The notes: generated by a model not told the origin, from the letters alone. A stretch of DNA of 64,000 nt from Nostoc spongiaeforme FACHB-130 (GCF_014698475.1 NZ_JACJTB010000028.1:1-64000), one strand, 5' to 3'. Shown: positions 44,490-55,626, counted from the stretch's first letter. Program-made: numbers and translations.

Positions 44490-45750
44490 GACTTTTACAG
44501 CTACCAAAACCCTCGCCGATAAAGTCCGTGCTGACTTCCCGATATTACATCAGGAAGTCAATGGTAAACCCTTGGTTTATCTCGATAATGCGGCGACATC
44601 GCAAAAACCCTTGCTGGTATTAAATGCCCTACGGAATTATTACGAGCAGTACAATGCTAATGTGCATCGTGGCGCTCATACCTTGAGTGCTAAAGCCACT
44701 GATGCGTATGAAGCAGCACGCGATAAAATTGCCAAATTTATTAATGCTGCATCGCGTCAAGAAATCGTCTACACCCGCAACGCTAGCGAAGCGATTAATT
44801 TAGTTGCTTATAGCTGGGGAATGAACAATTTGCAGCCAGGCGATGAAATTATTCTGTCGGTGATGGAACACCACAGCAATATTGTACCTTGGCAATTTGT
44901 GGCACAAAAAACGGGTGCAGTTCTGAAATTTGTGGAACTAACACCAGAACAAACTTTTGATTTAGAACAGTTTAAACAACTGATTTCTGAGAAAACAAAA
45001 CTGGTTTCAATTGTTCATGTTTCTAACACTTTGGGTTGTATTAACCCAGTGAAAGAAATTGCTGATATTACTCACAGATACGGTGCGAAATTCTTAATTG
45101 ATGCTTGTCAAAGTGTACCTCACATGCCTGTGGATGTGCAGGAAATAGGCTGTGATTGGTTGGTGGCTTCGGGACATAAAATGTGTGCGCCAACCGGCAT
45201 AGGCTTTTTATATGGCAAGCTGCAATTGTTAGAAGCAATGCCACCATTTTTTGGCGGTGGTGAAATGATTGCCGAGGTATATTTAGATCATTCTACTTAT
45301 GCCGAATTACCCCATAAATTTGAAGCCGGAACACCTGCAATTGGAGAAGCGATCGCACTTGGTGCTGCGATAGACTATCTATCAAGTATTGGTATGGATA
45401 AAATTCATGCCTATGAAGCGGAGTTAACTGCTTATTTATTCCAACAATTAGCGAAAATTCCCCAAATTCGCATTTACGGCCCCAAACCTGATGCTAATGG
45501 TGAGGTTAGAGCCGCTTTAGCTGCATTCACAGTTGCAGATATCCACGCCAACGACTTATCTACATTATTAGATCAAGAAGGCGTTGCTATCCGTTCTGGA
45601 CATCACTGCACCCAACCATTACACCGCTATTTAGGTTTACCAGCAACCGCACGGGTAAGTTTTTCTTTCTACAATACCCGCGCAGAAATTGACGTATTCA
45701 TCAAAGCATTGAAGGAAACTATTGATTTCTTTGCTGGTATTTTTGGTTAG
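44488..45750 (+). CDS. sufS: cysteine desulfurase SufS
   Basis: SufS takes sulfur from L-cysteine, giving alanine and an enzyme persulfide for Fe-S assembly. The 420-residue class V aminotransferase-fold enzyme has '[20 protein letters not shown]', the PLP lysine in '[18 protein letters not shown]' (about Lys 231) and the persulfide cysteine in '[16 protein letters not shown]' (about 376). No SufE gene is adjacent. The start ATG lies in a heptamer repeat. A terminator follows at 45778. Confidence 0.96.
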   Translation: MTFTATKTLADKVRADFPILHQEVNGKPLVYLDNAATSQKPLLVLNALRNYYEQYNANVHRGAHTLSAKATDAYEAARDKIAKFINAASRQEIVYTRNASEAINLVAYSWGMNNLQPGDEIILSVMEHHSNIVPWQFVAQKTGAVLKFVELTPEQTFDLEQFKQLISEKTKLVSIVHVSNTLGCINPVKEIADITHRYGAKFLIDACQSVPHMPVDVQEIGCDWLVASGHKMCAPTGIGFLYGKLQLLEAMPPFFGGGEMIAEVYLDHSTYAELPHKFEAGTPAIGEAIALGAAIDYLSSIGMDKIHAYEAELTAYLFQQLAKIPQIRIYGPKPDANGEVRAALAAFTVADIHANDLSTLLDQEGVAIRSGHHCTQPLHRYLGLPATARVSFSFYNTRAEIDVFIKALKETIDFFAGIFG

Positions 45751-45777
45751 TCTTATACACTACATAAATAATATAAG

Positions 45778-45808
45778 CAGGGGCGAGCGGTTGTTCGCCC
45801 TTGTTTTT
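45778..45808 (+). terminator. terminator of the suf operon
   Basis: CAGGGGCGA (45778-45786) pairs with TCGCCCTTG (45795-45803), with one mismatch, across eight bases and is followed by TTTTT. It lies 27 bases after the sufS stop. Confidence 0.8.
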
Positions 45809-45925
45809 CATAAATATTGTTTTAGTTAAAAATTAAGTCTGATGTAGGTTTGGTGGAGAAATGGGATTTAACATTATCAAGACTTTGTTGGGTTTCGCTA
45901 TCGCTACACCCAACCTACTTTTCTG

Positions 45926-47263
45926 TCACCTATTATTGTTAACTCTGACTGGAATTTCAATGATAAATTCTGCTCCCTTATCTGGTTCAGATTTGACAGA
46001 AATAGTGCCATGATGACTTTCGATAATTTGATAGCTAATCGCTAAACCTAAACCAGTACCTTTGTTTACAGGTTTAGTGGTAAAGAAAGGGTCGAATATT
46101 TTACTTTGAATTTCTGGATCAATTCCAGAACCATTATCGATAATTCTAACTTTGATAGTTTCTGTTTCTGTCGCTTCTGTTTTAATAATGATTTGCTTTT
46201 GATTTTCAGATTTTTTACTTTCTAACAAAGCATCAATCGCATTATTAATAATATTACTAAAAGCTTGATTTAATTGGGCTGCGTAACATTCAACTAGTGG
46301 TAATTTTGAGTATTCTTTAACTATATTTATTTCTTGTTTAAGACGATGATTTAATAAAGATAATGTACTTTCAATACCTTCATGAATATTGACAGCTTTT
46401 CTATCAGCTTGATCAAGGCGAGCAAAGTTTCTTAAAGAAAGTATAATATCTTTAATTCTGTCAGTTCCAACTCTCATAGAAGAGATAATTTTTTGAAAGT
46501 CATCTACGATAAAATCTAAGTCCATATCACCAATTTTAGCTTGAATCAACTGTTCAGCTTCGGGATATTCTTTTTGATAGATGTCAACTATTCTTAAAAT
46601 AGTATGAATATGTTCGTTGAGATAATTAAAATTACCATGAATAAAACTCACGGGATTATTAATTTCATGAGCTAAACCCGCAACCATTCTGCCTAAGCTA
46701 GACATTTTTTCTGTTTGAATGAGTTGCACTTGAGTTGTTTGCAATTTATGGAGTGTATTTTCGAGTTCTTGTGCTTGCAGTTTCGCTGTTGCTGTGGCAG
46801 TAGAGAGCGCCTTAAAATTATTGTAAGCTTTGGAATGATAACGAACGCGGGCAATTAATTCTATAGCATCTGGTAACTTAATTAGGTAGTCGTTAGCTCC
46901 CGCAGCAAAGGCTTCAGCTTTGAGTATTGGTTCTTCTTTACTGGATAACATAATGATGGGAACTTCCCGCGTTGATGGATGAGAACGAAACCAACGCAAC
47001 AGCATTAAGCCATCCATATCTGGCATAATTAAATCTAACAAAATGACTGTTGGCTCAATAGCGATCGCACTTTGCAAAGCCTGTGATGGCTCACTAACAT
47101 AATTACAAGTGATATCAGGCTCCTTCGCAATCATGCGATTAATTGCTTCACCAAAGATTGCCTGATCATCAATTAACAAAATCTTGACATCTTCGGTTTG
47201 CAATTTTAATTCATCAAGCAAATTTGGTGATGCTAACTGCATATTTAAATTAGGTAATAGCAT
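45926..47263 (-). CDS. receiver-histidine kinase hybrid
   Basis: This 445-residue soluble two-component protein carries an N-terminal receiver domain ('VKILLIDDQAIFGEAINRMI', phospho-Asp in 'VILLDLIMPDMDG', Lys in 'YLIKLPD'), a coiled linker (about 155-185), a HisKA domain ('MSSLGRMVAGLAHEINNPVS') and a HATPase domain ('DNGSGIDPEIQ', 'NKGTGLGLAISYQI'). The receiver at the front suggests it takes signal from another kinase, perhaps the CheA two genes upstream on the same strand. It is the last gene of the chemotaxis-type cluster, 342 bases after cheB. Confidence 0.92.
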   Translation of the reverse strand: MLLPNLNMQLASPNLLDELKLQTEDVKILLIDDQAIFGEAINRMIAKEPDITCNYVSEPSQALQSAIAIEPTVILLDLIMPDMDGLMLLRWFRSHPSTREVPIIMLSSKEEPILKAEAFAAGANDYLIKLPDAIELIARVRYHSKAYNNFKALSTATATAKLQAQELENTLHKLQTTQVQLIQTEKMSSLGRMVAGLAHEINNPVSFIHGNFNYLNEHIHTILRIVDIYQKEYPEAEQLIQAKIGDMDLDFIVDDFQKIISSMRVGTDRIKDIILSLRNFARLDQADRKAVNIHEGIESTLSLLNHRLKQEINIVKEYSKLPLVECYAAQLNQAFSNIINNAIDALLESKKSENQKQIIIKTEATETETIKVRIIDNGSGIDPEIQSKIFDPFFTTKPVNKGTGLGLAISYQIIESHHGTISVKSEPDKGAEFIIEIPVRVNNNR

Positions 47264-47605
47264 TGGATTTTCCTGGCTTTAAGGATGTGGATATTGAGTT
47301 AGGGGTGAGGAATTATAGTGTTTGTGAATCTAATAACTAACAAATTCATCTGCGTTTATCTGCGGTTAATTATTCTGGCTGTAGCTCACTAGGTGAAAAA
47401 AGGCTATATTAGTTTAAAAAAAGTATTTAAATCTATAATATTTGTGAATTTATTATAACTTAATATAAATGAAAGTAAATATGACTTTAGATATAAGTAG
47501 TTTCAAATTAATCCATTTAACAACAAATTAAAAATCAGAAATATTCAGTATTTTTTCAGAAAAAATCTAGTAGATTTACTATGGTTAAATTGATTTAATT
47601 GAGAT
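47264..47605. other. intergenic region inside the chemotaxis cluster
   Basis: These 342 A/T-rich bases between cheB and the hybrid kinase include the recurring spacer phrase TCTGCGTTTATCTGCGGTT (about 47350). It may hold a separate promoter for the kinase. No gene is seen. Confidence 0.45.
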
Positions 47606-48601
47606 TTAGATAGCCGATATCCGTAATATCTTGGCACAAGCAGAAGCGATCGCATCAACTGGTAAAACTTCCACAGCCGCTTTTAATTCCACAGCCGCTT
47701 TTGGCATTCCATAAACAATACAAGTTTCTTGATTTTGGGCGATGGTATGCCAACCTGCATCGCGTAAAACCTTCAAACCTTGAGCGCCATCTCGTCCCAT
47801 TCCAGTCAGTAATACCCCAATTCCTGAACTTAGCCAATGTTTTGCCACACTTTGAAATAAAACATCAATGGATGGACGATAAAGGCAATTGGCTGGTTGT
47901 TCCGCATAATCAAAACTCAAGTTACTCGTCATCACCAAATGATTATTTGTCCCAGCCAAAAAAATTTTTCCTGGTTGTGGTCTAGAACCTGTAGTTGCTA
48001 TTTCCACAGGTAAGAGAACTTGTTCATTTAACCAAGCTGCAAAACCTGAAGCAAATTGAGCATCTAAATGCTGCACAATCACAATAGCAGCTGCAAAATT
48101 CTGGGGAAATTGGGACAGAATCTTCACCAATGCTTGGGGGCCGCCAGTGGAAGCACCAATGACAATTAATGGTGGTAATAATTTCGGCAAAGATGGCAGT
48201 TTTTTGACTGTTCGCACCTGGGGAGATTTACCAAGTAATTTAGCGATGGTACGAATTTTGTTTAACAGCCCTGTGCTACCCTCAGCAGGTGTATTGATAG
48301 CATCTAAAGCACCATAGTGCATTGCTTCCAAGACTTTAGCCGCATAGCGATTAATACTAGCGGTGACAATAATAATTGCACAGGGCGACTGACTCATAAT
48401 TCGCCTTGTGGCTTCCACTCCATCCATACAAGGCATCAAAATATCCATCAAAATTAAGTCAGGTGTATCAACTGCACATTTTCTCACCGCTTCTGCACCA
48501 TCGTAAGCCACCCAAGCCAAATCATAATCTGGGATTGTAGCTAAGATTCGCCGCAGTGCTTCCACCATCATCCGCATATCGTTGACAATGGCAATTCTCA
48601 T
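47606..48601 (-). CDS. cheB: CheB protein-glutamate methylesterase
   Basis: CheB demethylates (and deamidates) chemoreceptors when phosphorylated. This 331-residue protein has a receiver domain ('MRIAIVNDMRMMVEALRRIL', phospho-Asp in 'LILMDILMPCMDG') and a catalytic domain with Ser in 'VIGASTGGPQALVKIL' (about residue 157), His in 'VIVQHLDAQFA' and Asp in 'VLLTGMGRDGAQG'. It counters the CheR encoded in the same cluster. The presence of both implies methylation-based adaptation. Confidence 0.95.
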   Translation of the reverse strand: MRIAIVNDMRMMVEALRRILATIPDYDLAWVAYDGAEAVRKCAVDTPDLILMDILMPCMDGVEATRRIMSQSPCAIIIVTASINRYAAKVLEAMHYGALDAINTPAEGSTGLLNKIRTIAKLLGKSPQVRTVKKLPSLPKLLPPLIVIGASTGGPQALVKILSQFPQNFAAAIVIVQHLDAQFASGFAAWLNEQVLLPVEIATTGSRPQPGKIFLAGTNNHLVMTSNLSFDYAEQPANCLYRPSIDVLFQSVAKHWLSSGIGVLLTGMGRDGAQGLKVLRDAGWHTIAQNQETCIVYGMPKAAVELKAAVEVLPVDAIASACAKILRISAI

Positions 48602-48604
48602 AAA

Positions 48605-48694
48605 GTGGGGAGTGGGGAGTGGGGAGTGGAACGTGGGGAATGAGGAGTGGGGAATGAGGGGTGGGGAGTGGGGAGTGGGGAATGGGGAGTAGGG
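48605..48694 (+). repeat. GGGGAGT heptamer repeat (STRR)
   Basis: About twelve copies of GTGGGGA or GGGGAAT variants lie in the spacer between cheA and cheB. Similar tracts are seen near 26.2 and 27.2 kb. Confidence 0.85.
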
Positions 48695-48738
48695 TAAGAA
48701 ATTTTCATATCTTGTTGGTGAATGCCGTTTATATAGTC

Positions 48739-50955
48739 TTAACCCTGACCAATCAGGTCAATTACGGCTTGTAATAAAGTGTCATCATGAAAGCTACTTT
48801 TGGTGAGATAATAGTCTGCACCTGCTTCTAAGCCTTGAATACGGTCTTCTTGGCGGTCTTTGTAAGAAACAATAATCACGGGGATGTTTTTTAGTTGGGG
48901 ATGAGTTTTGATTTGACTGGTGAGTTCAAAACCATTCATCCTGGGCATATCAATATCTGTAATCACTAAATCATAATTACCATCGCGCAGGGCGTTCCAA
49001 CCATCCATCCCATTGACAGCGACATCAACTTGGTAATTGTGATTTTCTAAAAGCTTGCGTTCCATTTCCCGGACAGTAATTGAATCATCTACAACTAATA
49101 TACGCTTGTGAGTTTTGCTCAATGTCTGCTGTGTTGATTGATTCACCTGACTCAGTTGACCACTAGCAACCACCTTGGTCATAGAACGAACTAAATCTTC
49201 AACATCGATAATCAATACTGGATTCCCATTATCCATGAGGGCGGCGGCGCTAATGTTGGGAATTTTCCCCAGTCTGGAATCTAAAGGTCGGACAACTAAA
49301 GTGTATTCACCAATAAAGCGGTCAACAACTAATCCATAATGATGGAGGCGATCGCTAATCACCACCACAGCTAATGACTCTGGATTTGCCGCAGTTAATG
49401 GTAACTCAAAAACTTGCCGCGCGGAAATCAATTCTACTGGTTGATGATTCAGCCAAAAAAACGGGCGATTTTCTGACAGCGCAATTTCTGATGGTGATAA
49501 CATCAAAACTTGGTCAATTCGGGTTAACCCAAAGGCGTAAGGTTCCTCTGCAATCTCCACTAATAAGGTACGCACAATAGATAAAGTCAGGGGTAACTGC
49601 AAATAGAAACTCATCCCTGTTCCTGGTTGAGAAACTGCCCTGACTGTGCCGCCAACTTCCCGCACGGTATTATGAACAATATCTAAACCCACACCCCGTC
49701 CAGAAATTTCGGTAATAGTTTGTGTGGTGGAAAATCCTGGTAATAGCAAAAACTCCATTAACTCTGCTTCAGTTAATTGCATAGCCATATCTGCGTTTAC
49801 CAGTTGTTTTTTGACAACTTCTTGACGCAAAAACTCCAGATCAATTCCCCGGCCATCATCGGCGATGGTGATAAATAACATCCCCGCCCGATGGACAACT
49901 TCGATGGTAATTGTGCCTGCTTCTGGTTTACCTTGGACTACCCGTTCTGGGGGAGATTCTATGCCGTGATCAACAGCATTGCGGAGAATTTGTGTTAAGC
50001 AAGCTTCTAATCGTTCCAAAATATCCCGATCTACCAAGGTATGCTGTCCCTTGATTTCGAGGTTCACGCGCTTACCCAACTGTCTGGCTAGGTCACGTAC
50101 CATACGCGGAAACCCATGCCAGCCCTCGGCAAAGGGACACATCCGGGTAGTAATTAGTTCTCGATACCAACGATGGGCGAGGTTTTCGGAACGCTGGGCA
50201 AAGGATTCTAACTCTGTGTGTCGATCGCTAATTAAACGGGTACATTCGCTGGTTTTTTGATGTACTGTACTTAAATGTTCTTGAATGTGTTTATCTAGGG
50301 TGCGATCGCTAAATAATTCTTGTAATTTAACTATTAATTTCGATAACTCGATTTGATTGCTTCTGACTTGGACAAATGATTCGGTAAATGATTCTAACCA
50401 TTTGCTGCTAACAATGGTTTCCCCGGCTAATCCCATCAAGCGACTGAGATTATCTGTACTCACCCGCACGGTTTGGTTTTGGGAACTGACTAAGGCTTCT
50501 GGTTGACGGACTTCGAGTGGGGGCGGGGGCTGTATAATATCTTGGGCTGGGATATTCACAGTTGTGGAAATATTGGCGATCGCCTTGACTAAAGCTTGAA
50601 TCTGGGGCTGATTTCCTTGTTGTAGTTCGGTATTGGTGGCGATGTTTTGCAACATATCCACCCCTTGCAACAATACATCAATATCATCTGCCGTTAAATT
50701 CACCTTGCCAACTTGTGCCGCACTAAAACAATCTTCCATCACATGAGCTAAGGTAACGGCTGGTTCAAGTTGAACAATTCTTGCAGCACCTTTAATACAA
50801 TGGGCAGCCCGCATTAAAGCCGCTAATTCTGATTTGGGGTCAGGATTGGTTTCCAGCGCCAGTAAACAATTGTTCAGCACCACAACCTGAGTTGTGACTT
50901 CCATTTTGAACAAATCAAATAACGATAACTGGCTGAGGTCAGCATTTTCGCTCAT
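48739..50955 (-). CDS. cheA: CheA-type hybrid histidine kinase with C-terminal receiver
   Basis: This 738-residue kinase would phosphorylate itself and pass the phosphate to response regulators under receptor control. Domains: Hpt (phospho-His in 'RAAHCIKGAARIVQ', about residue 51), dimerisation helices, HATPase ('RNAVDHGIESPPERV', 'DDGRGIDLEFLR', 'GRGVGLDIVHNTV'), a CheW-like domain (about 460-590) and a receiver ('RILVVDDSITVREMERKLL', Asp in 'LVITDIDMPRMNG'). The P2 region is missing or short. Its ATG overlaps the upstream cheW stop by one base. The built-in receiver is typical of cyanobacterial CheA involved in pilus motility or other outputs. Confidence 0.95.
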   Translation of the reverse strand: MSENADLSQLSLFDLFKMEVTTQVVVLNNCLLALETNPDPKSELAALMRAAHCIKGAARIVQLEPAVTLAHVMEDCFSAAQVGKVNLTADDIDVLLQGVDMLQNIATNTELQQGNQPQIQALVKAIANISTTVNIPAQDIIQPPPPLEVRQPEALVSSQNQTVRVSTDNLSRLMGLAGETIVSSKWLESFTESFVQVRSNQIELSKLIVKLQELFSDRTLDKHIQEHLSTVHQKTSECTRLISDRHTELESFAQRSENLAHRWYRELITTRMCPFAEGWHGFPRMVRDLARQLGKRVNLEIKGQHTLVDRDILERLEACLTQILRNAVDHGIESPPERVVQGKPEAGTITIEVVHRAGMLFITIADDGRGIDLEFLRQEVVKKQLVNADMAMQLTEAELMEFLLLPGFSTTQTITEISGRGVGLDIVHNTVREVGGTVRAVSQPGTGMSFYLQLPLTLSIVRTLLVEIAEEPYAFGLTRIDQVLMLSPSEIALSENRPFFWLNHQPVELISARQVFELPLTAANPESLAVVVISDRLHHYGLVVDRFIGEYTLVVRPLDSRLGKIPNISAAALMDNGNPVLIIDVEDLVRSMTKVVASGQLSQVNQSTQQTLSKTHKRILVVDDSITVREMERKLLENHNYQVDVAVNGMDGWNALRDGNYDLVITDIDMPRMNGFELTSQIKTHPQLKNIPVIIVSYKDRQEDRIQGLEAGADYYLTKSSFHDDTLLQAVIDLIGQG

Positions 50956-51668
50956 TACTGTGCCTTCTTCGCCAAATTGGTAAATAACAATTCATCATCC
51001 AAATAACTGACAGTACGCACTGTTGGCAGATTCAGAGGTTGCCAGGAAAATAAACCTTTAGTATAAGTTTGGGTCGTTTGAGTGACATTGCGTAAAACAT
51101 CACGCAATTCCCGCCGATGAAATCTGTGAACACCATATATTTCATCTACTGGAAACACCCAAGCATTACCAGCTTTTTCGATGACTGCCATTCGGGAATG
51201 AGATACAGGACTCAGACTTGATGGCGGTGGTTCACTAGGTTCAATATTTAACAAATGGCTTAAAGAAACACATAAAAGCAATTCACCCCGGATGTTAATT
51301 AATCCTCGTAAGACTTGGTTTTGGCGATGAGGTAGGGTATGAATCACACTCGGAGGCGTGGTTTCTTTAAACACCTGTGCCGACAGTGCCAACCATTCTT
51401 GATGCAACCGAAAAATTACGACTGTTAGAGTTTCGCTGGTTCGCACAGCGTAGGTAGGTAGATGCGGTTTTTTCTGGGCGGGAGATTCCGCAATGAATTT
51501 TGTCCACTCATGACGATATTTTTCTGGTGTTGGGCGTTCTAGTAAACAGCGACCAGCCGCCGAATAAACCGGACAATTGCGACAATGAATATGTGTAGAT
51601 AATTCCGCACAAGTGCGATCGCCCTCAATGCCAATTAAATTCCAACAACTTTCTACTTGAGTGGTCAT
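50955..51668 (-). CDS. CheW-domain coupling protein with N-terminal Cys motif
   Basis: This 237-residue protein has a C-terminal CheW domain (about 75-225: 'VVIFRLHQEWLALSAQVF', 'LRGLINIRGELLLCVSLSHL'). It is preceded by about 60 residues with cysteines in 'CWNLIGIEGDRTCAELSTHI' and 'CRNCPVYSAAGRCLL', which could bind a metal or sense redox state. It couples receptors to CheA, whose ATG overlaps its stop. The extended N-terminus is found in a cyanobacterial/proteobacterial CheW subgroup. Confidence 0.9.
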   Translation of the reverse strand: MTTQVESCWNLIGIEGDRTCAELSTHIHCRNCPVYSAAGRCLLERPTPEKYRHEWTKFIAESPAQKKPHLPTYAVRTSETLTVVIFRLHQEWLALSAQVFKETTPPSVIHTLPHRQNQVLRGLINIRGELLLCVSLSHLLNIEPSEPPPSSLSPVSHSRMAVIEKAGNAWVFPVDEIYGVHRFHRRELRDVLRNVTQTTQTYTKGLFSWQPLNLPTVRTVSYLDDELLFTNLAKKAQ

Positions 51669-51691
51669 AAGTCAATGGTCATATCTCTTGA

Positions 51692-53362
51692 TTAAGCTGC
51701 TACATCAACTGGAGTGAAGGATGAAAAATCATCACTTTTGACTTTAAACACAGAAACTTCTTGACGTAAACCACGGGCGACTTGATTAAGTTGGGCGATC
51801 GCCTGATTAATTTCCCGCAGCGAATCAGCAGTTTGAATTGAGGTACTGCTTAACTGCACCATTGCATCACTAATTTGTTGCGCTCCTAATGATTGGGTTT
51901 CCATTCCTTGATTCACCGCCGCAAAATGGGGATTTAAGTCTTGCACCTGCTGAATAATTTGCCCAATCTGGCTACTGATATGACTAACATCTGCCACACT
52001 CCGCCCAACTTCCGCCGCAAATTTATCCATTTCCATCACCCCTGTTGACACCGAAGATTGCATTTGTTTGACCATCTGTTCAATGTCTAATGTGGCAACT
52101 GCTGTTTGGTCTGCTAATCGGCGAATTTCTCTGGCGACTACCGCAAAACCTAAGCCATATTCTCCGGCTTTTTCCGCTTCAATGGCAGCGTTTAACGAGA
52201 GCAAGTTGGTTTGGTCTGCTACTTTGGTAATTGTTAAGACAATATTATTAATGTTGTTAGCTTTTTCGCTAATAATTCCTAGTCTTGTGGCAATGGTATT
52301 TGTGGCTGTCGCTAACTGACGCATACTTGTTTCCATGCGCTGCAAGTCTGTTTGACTGATGTTAGCTGCTGTAGTTGTTGCTTGCGACATTGTGACCACT
52401 TGTTCCATTGTGTGTGCTAGTTCTTTGGAGGTGGCGGCGATTTCTTTGGCTGTGGCTGTGACTTGGTTTGTTGATGCTACTTGTTCTGTGAGTGTTGTTT
52501 CCAATTGTTTGCCGGCTGCGGCTATCTGTGTGGCGGAAGTTGTGACTTGAATACCTGAACCTTGGACTTGACGAATCAAGGTACTCAATTTCTGTTTCAT
52601 TTTTTGGAGTGCTGCCATTAACTTATTAATCTCATCATTGGCAGTGATTTCTACATTACTGGTAAAATCTCCCGCCGCTACTCTGTCGGCTAAATGAAAA
52701 GCCGTTTGCAAAGCCCGCGCCAACTCTCGACTAGGAATTAAAATAATTGCCAAACAAACAGCAATAGTCACAATCACAATCCCGCAAAAAGTTCCCCAAT
52801 TCACCAAGACAGCAACACTTTGAATTTGATTAGCTTGCTTTTGTCTTTCTACTAAACTTTGGTCTTCCACTGCTAACATCTCATTCATTTTGAATCTGAT
52901 TTCATCCATCAAACTTTTACCTTTATTGGATAAAATCAGAGCCAATAATTCTTTTTCCTGTCCAACTCGTTTCAGATTAATAGTTGTTTCTAATTCAGCC
53001 ATTTTGACTTGGCTTAATTGTTCAATTTCACCAAGTGTTTTAATTTGTCTGGAATTATCTAGAATCTTACTTTTGATTTGACTAAAAGTATCTTTTAATT
53101 TGATTTGAGCTAATTTATAGGGTTCTAGATATCTTTCTTCTCTAGTAATAATAAATCCCCTTTGACCTGTTTCGGCATCAAGTAAGAATTTTTCCAGTTC
53201 TTTTAACTGAGCTTTGATGGCATAAGTCTGATTCACCCAATTATTTGATTCTATCAGCGAACTAGTATTTGAGTTAGAAATATAGCTGGCAATTCCTGTT
53301 AAAACAACAATAATCGTACATCCACCCATGATAAAATGATTTATTTTTATACCTCGCGGCAT
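51692..53362 (-). CDS. methyl-accepting chemotaxis protein 1
   Basis: This 556-residue receptor has an N-terminal membrane helix (about 9-27), a CHASE3-like extracytoplasmic helical domain ('[20 protein letters not shown]'), a second membrane helix (about 188-210), a HAMP domain (about 212-265) and a cytoplasmic signalling domain with the hairpin tip '[20 protein letters not shown]'. The last 255 residues are almost identical to those of the second receptor, also at DNA level. The CHASE3-type sensor differs from the neighbour's. It lies 23 bases upstream of cheW. Confidence 0.95.
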   Translation of the reverse strand: MPRGIKINHFIMGGCTIIVVLTGIASYISNSNTSSLIESNNWVNQTYAIKAQLKELEKFLLDAETGQRGFIITREERYLEPYKLAQIKLKDTFSQIKSKILDNSRQIKTLGEIEQLSQVKMAELETTINLKRVGQEKELLALILSNKGKSLMDEIRFKMNEMLAVEDQSLVERQKQANQIQSVAVLVNWGTFCGIVIVTIAVCLAIILIPSRELARALQTAFHLADRVAAGDFTSNVEITANDEINKLMAALQKMKQKLSTLIRQVQGSGIQVTTSATQIAAAGKQLETTLTEQVASTNQVTATAKEIAATSKELAHTMEQVVTMSQATTTAANISQTDLQRMETSMRQLATATNTIATRLGIISEKANNINNIVLTITKVADQTNLLSLNAAIEAEKAGEYGLGFAVVAREIRRLADQTAVATLDIEQMVKQMQSSVSTGVMEMDKFAAEVGRSVADVSHISSQIGQIIQQVQDLNPHFAAVNQGMETQSLGAQQISDAMVQLSSTSIQTADSLREINQAIAQLNQVARGLRQEVSVFKVKSDDFSSFTPVDVAA

Positions 53363-53541
53363 ATTATTTTCCTTTGTGATTATTTGCTATTCTAGAAATA
53401 GAAACTAATAACTAATCAATCAAAAAATTCATAATTTAAGGACTTAATTCCACTACAACGGCTAAACCTCGGTTAATTAGCCATTAATAGCCTTTGTTAT
53501 GAGAAATTGGCATCCGTAATTCGAGGATAATTATTTTGAAA

Positions 53542-55194
53542 TTACGATAAAGTTGGTGCTACAGCATTGTTGTTAACTTTAAACACAGAAACTTCTTGAC
53601 GTAAACCACGGGCGACTTGATTAAGTTGGGCAAGCGCCTGATTAATTTCCCGCAACGAATCAGCAGTTTGAATTGAGGTACTGCTTAACTGCACCATTGC
53701 ATCACTAATTTGTTGCGCTCCTAATGATTGGGTTTCCATTCCTTGATTCACCGCCGCAAAACGTGGGTTTAAGTCTTGCACCTGCTGAATAATTTGCCCA
53801 ATCTGGCTACTAATATGACTAACATCTGCCACACTCCGCCCGACTTCCGCCGCAAATTTATCCATTTCCATCACCCCTGTTGACACCGAAGATTGCATTT
53901 GTTTGACCATCTGTTCAATGTCTAATGTGGCAACTGCTGTTTGGTCTGCTAATCGGCGAATTTCTCTGGCGACTACCGCAAAACCTAAGCCATATTCTCC
54001 GGCTTTTTCCGCTTCAATGGCAGCGTTTAACGAGAGCAAGTTGGTTTGGTCTGCTACTTTGGTAATTGTTAAGACAATATTATTAATGTTGTTAGCTTTT
54101 TCGCTAATAATTCCTAGTCTTGTGGCAATGGTATTTGTGGCTGTCGCTAACTGACGCATACTTGTTTCCATGCGCTGCAAGTCTGTTTGACTGATGTTAG
54201 CTGCTGTAGTTGTTGCTTGCGACATTGTGACCACTTGTTCCATTGTGTGTGCTAGTTCTTTGGAGGTAGCGGCGATTTCTTTGGCTGTGGCTGTGACTTG
54301 GTTTGTTGATGCTACTTGTTCTGTGAGTGTTGTTTCTAATTGTGTACCCGCAGCGCCTACCAGGGTAGCAGAAGTTGTGACTTGAATACCTGAACTTTGG
54401 ACTTGATGAATCAAGGTACTCAACTTTTGCAACATCATCTGAAAAGATGCCATGATTTGACCAATTTCGTCTTTACTCTTCAATTCGCTCTCAGGCAAAG
54501 ATAAAGTTAAATTACCAGCAGAAATCTGATCGGCGACATCTACAACCGTAGAGACTCGGCTACCCAAAGACCTAGAAATGACGGAAGTGACAAAAAATGC
54601 GATCGCTATAGTTAACAGCGTTACTAACACCGCTAATAAACTCATCAAATTGAGCATCACTTTTGTTCCTTCAATCCGTTTGTTCATAATTTCTTTTTGG
54701 TGACTAGCAAACTGTTCATGAATTTGACGAAATTCATAGCTCAGATCACCGGATTTCTCTAGATATTGTTCAATTAGAAATTTATTGCTCTCAAAATTTG
54801 GTGTTGCGATCGTATTTTTAACCAACATATCAAATTCATTGAACATATTCTGCATTGTTTTTAATCTTTCTTCCTGAATTTTATCTTCAGTAACCTTAGA
54901 AGTAATATTCAATCCGTCTTGAAACCGTTGATTAAAAAAAGCATATCTTTCTAGCGCATCTTGATACTTTTTGGGATTAAATAAATATCGCCGAATTGCT
55001 AAATTCATGTTTGCCATACTCAAAGCCATATTATTTGTCCCTATAATGGCTTCGTTTGACATTCCCACTTGTTTATAAATAATCCTGGTCTGATTACTAG
55101 TTGCGTAAACTATCACACTAAAAACAAATATTAAAATTGTCGGGATAGCAAATCCCAACAAAGTTCTATCTTTAAGCTTCCAATTATCTAGCAT
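53542..55194 (-). CDS. methyl-accepting chemotaxis protein 2
   Basis: This 550-residue receptor has membrane helices at about 14-32 and 186-210, with a four-helix-bundle sensor between them ('[20 protein letters not shown]', '[20 protein letters not shown]') like the 4HB_MCP type. A HAMP domain (about 212-265) and a signalling domain with '[20 protein letters not shown]' follow. From about residue 290 it is nearly identical to receptor 1. It precedes receptor 1 on the same strand, so the pair arose by tandem duplication or partial gene conversion. Confidence 0.95.
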   Translation of the reverse strand: MLDNWKLKDRTLLGFAIPTILIFVFSVIVYATSNQTRIIYKQVGMSNEAIIGTNNMALSMANMNLAIRRYLFNPKKYQDALERYAFFNQRFQDGLNITSKVTEDKIQEERLKTMQNMFNEFDMLVKNTIATPNFESNKFLIEQYLEKSGDLSYEFRQIHEQFASHQKEIMNKRIEGTKVMLNLMSLLAVLVTLLTIAIAFFVTSVISRSLGSRVSTVVDVADQISAGNLTLSLPESELKSKDEIGQIMASFQMMLQKLSTLIHQVQSSGIQVTTSATLVGAAGTQLETTLTEQVASTNQVTATAKEIAATSKELAHTMEQVVTMSQATTTAANISQTDLQRMETSMRQLATATNTIATRLGIISEKANNINNIVLTITKVADQTNLLSLNAAIEAEKAGEYGLGFAVVAREIRRLADQTAVATLDIEQMVKQMQSSVSTGVMEMDKFAAEVGRSVADVSHISSQIGQIIQQVQDLNPRFAAVNQGMETQSLGAQQISDAMVQLSSTSIQTADSLREINQALAQLNQVARGLRQEVSVFKVNNNAVAPTLS

Positions 55195-55626
55195 TGTTAT
55201 TTTTGATTTATCTGATCAAAGCTCACAAATACTAAAATTCCCCAACAAAAAAGCAAACTAACAATTCAGCTATTTAAATTTTCTCTAATGTTATTAATTT
55301 ACTTAAACAAGTGTGAAGATTTTATAATTGACGCTGGATAAGAGAGGCTAGAGTTTAGGGGCTAGTACAACAAGGCAAAGGTAAAAAGTGCAAAGTAGGC
55401 GGTGTCGGTTTCCGTCCCGCCTAACTTTGTAAGAAGGCAAAAGTAAAAAGAAATAATAACTACATCACAAGCCTTTTAGCAATTTCTTATGGTCTATTTA
55501 TTTACGCCATACTGTGCTATGGGTTGTAAATAAGTGAAAAAATCCTAAATTAATTACAAACATCTCTACCTTGTCTACCTTGTCTACCTTGTCCACCTCG
55601 TCACCCTTGTCTCGATTATTCACATA
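55195..55626. other. intergenic region with two dispersed repeats
   Basis: These 432 bases contain copy B of the 17.6-kb repeat (55434-55508) and of the 36.7-kb repeat (55554-55628), plus GC-rich TAGGCGGTGTCGG / CCCGCCTA that can pair. No gene is seen. Confidence 0.55.
55434..55508 (-). repeat. dispersed intergenic repeat, copy B
   Basis: This is the inverted counterpart of 17615-17698: read on the minus strand it begins GGCGTAAATAAATAGACCAT and ends CTTTTTACTTTTGCCTT. The two copies differ by a few substitutions and indels. Confidence 0.75.

Noticed and set aside
52068-52319. Antisense frames duplicated in both chemoreceptor genes (also 53903-54154)
   Set aside because: They are identical only because the receptor DNA is duplicated; no ribosome site and a better-supported gene lies opposite.
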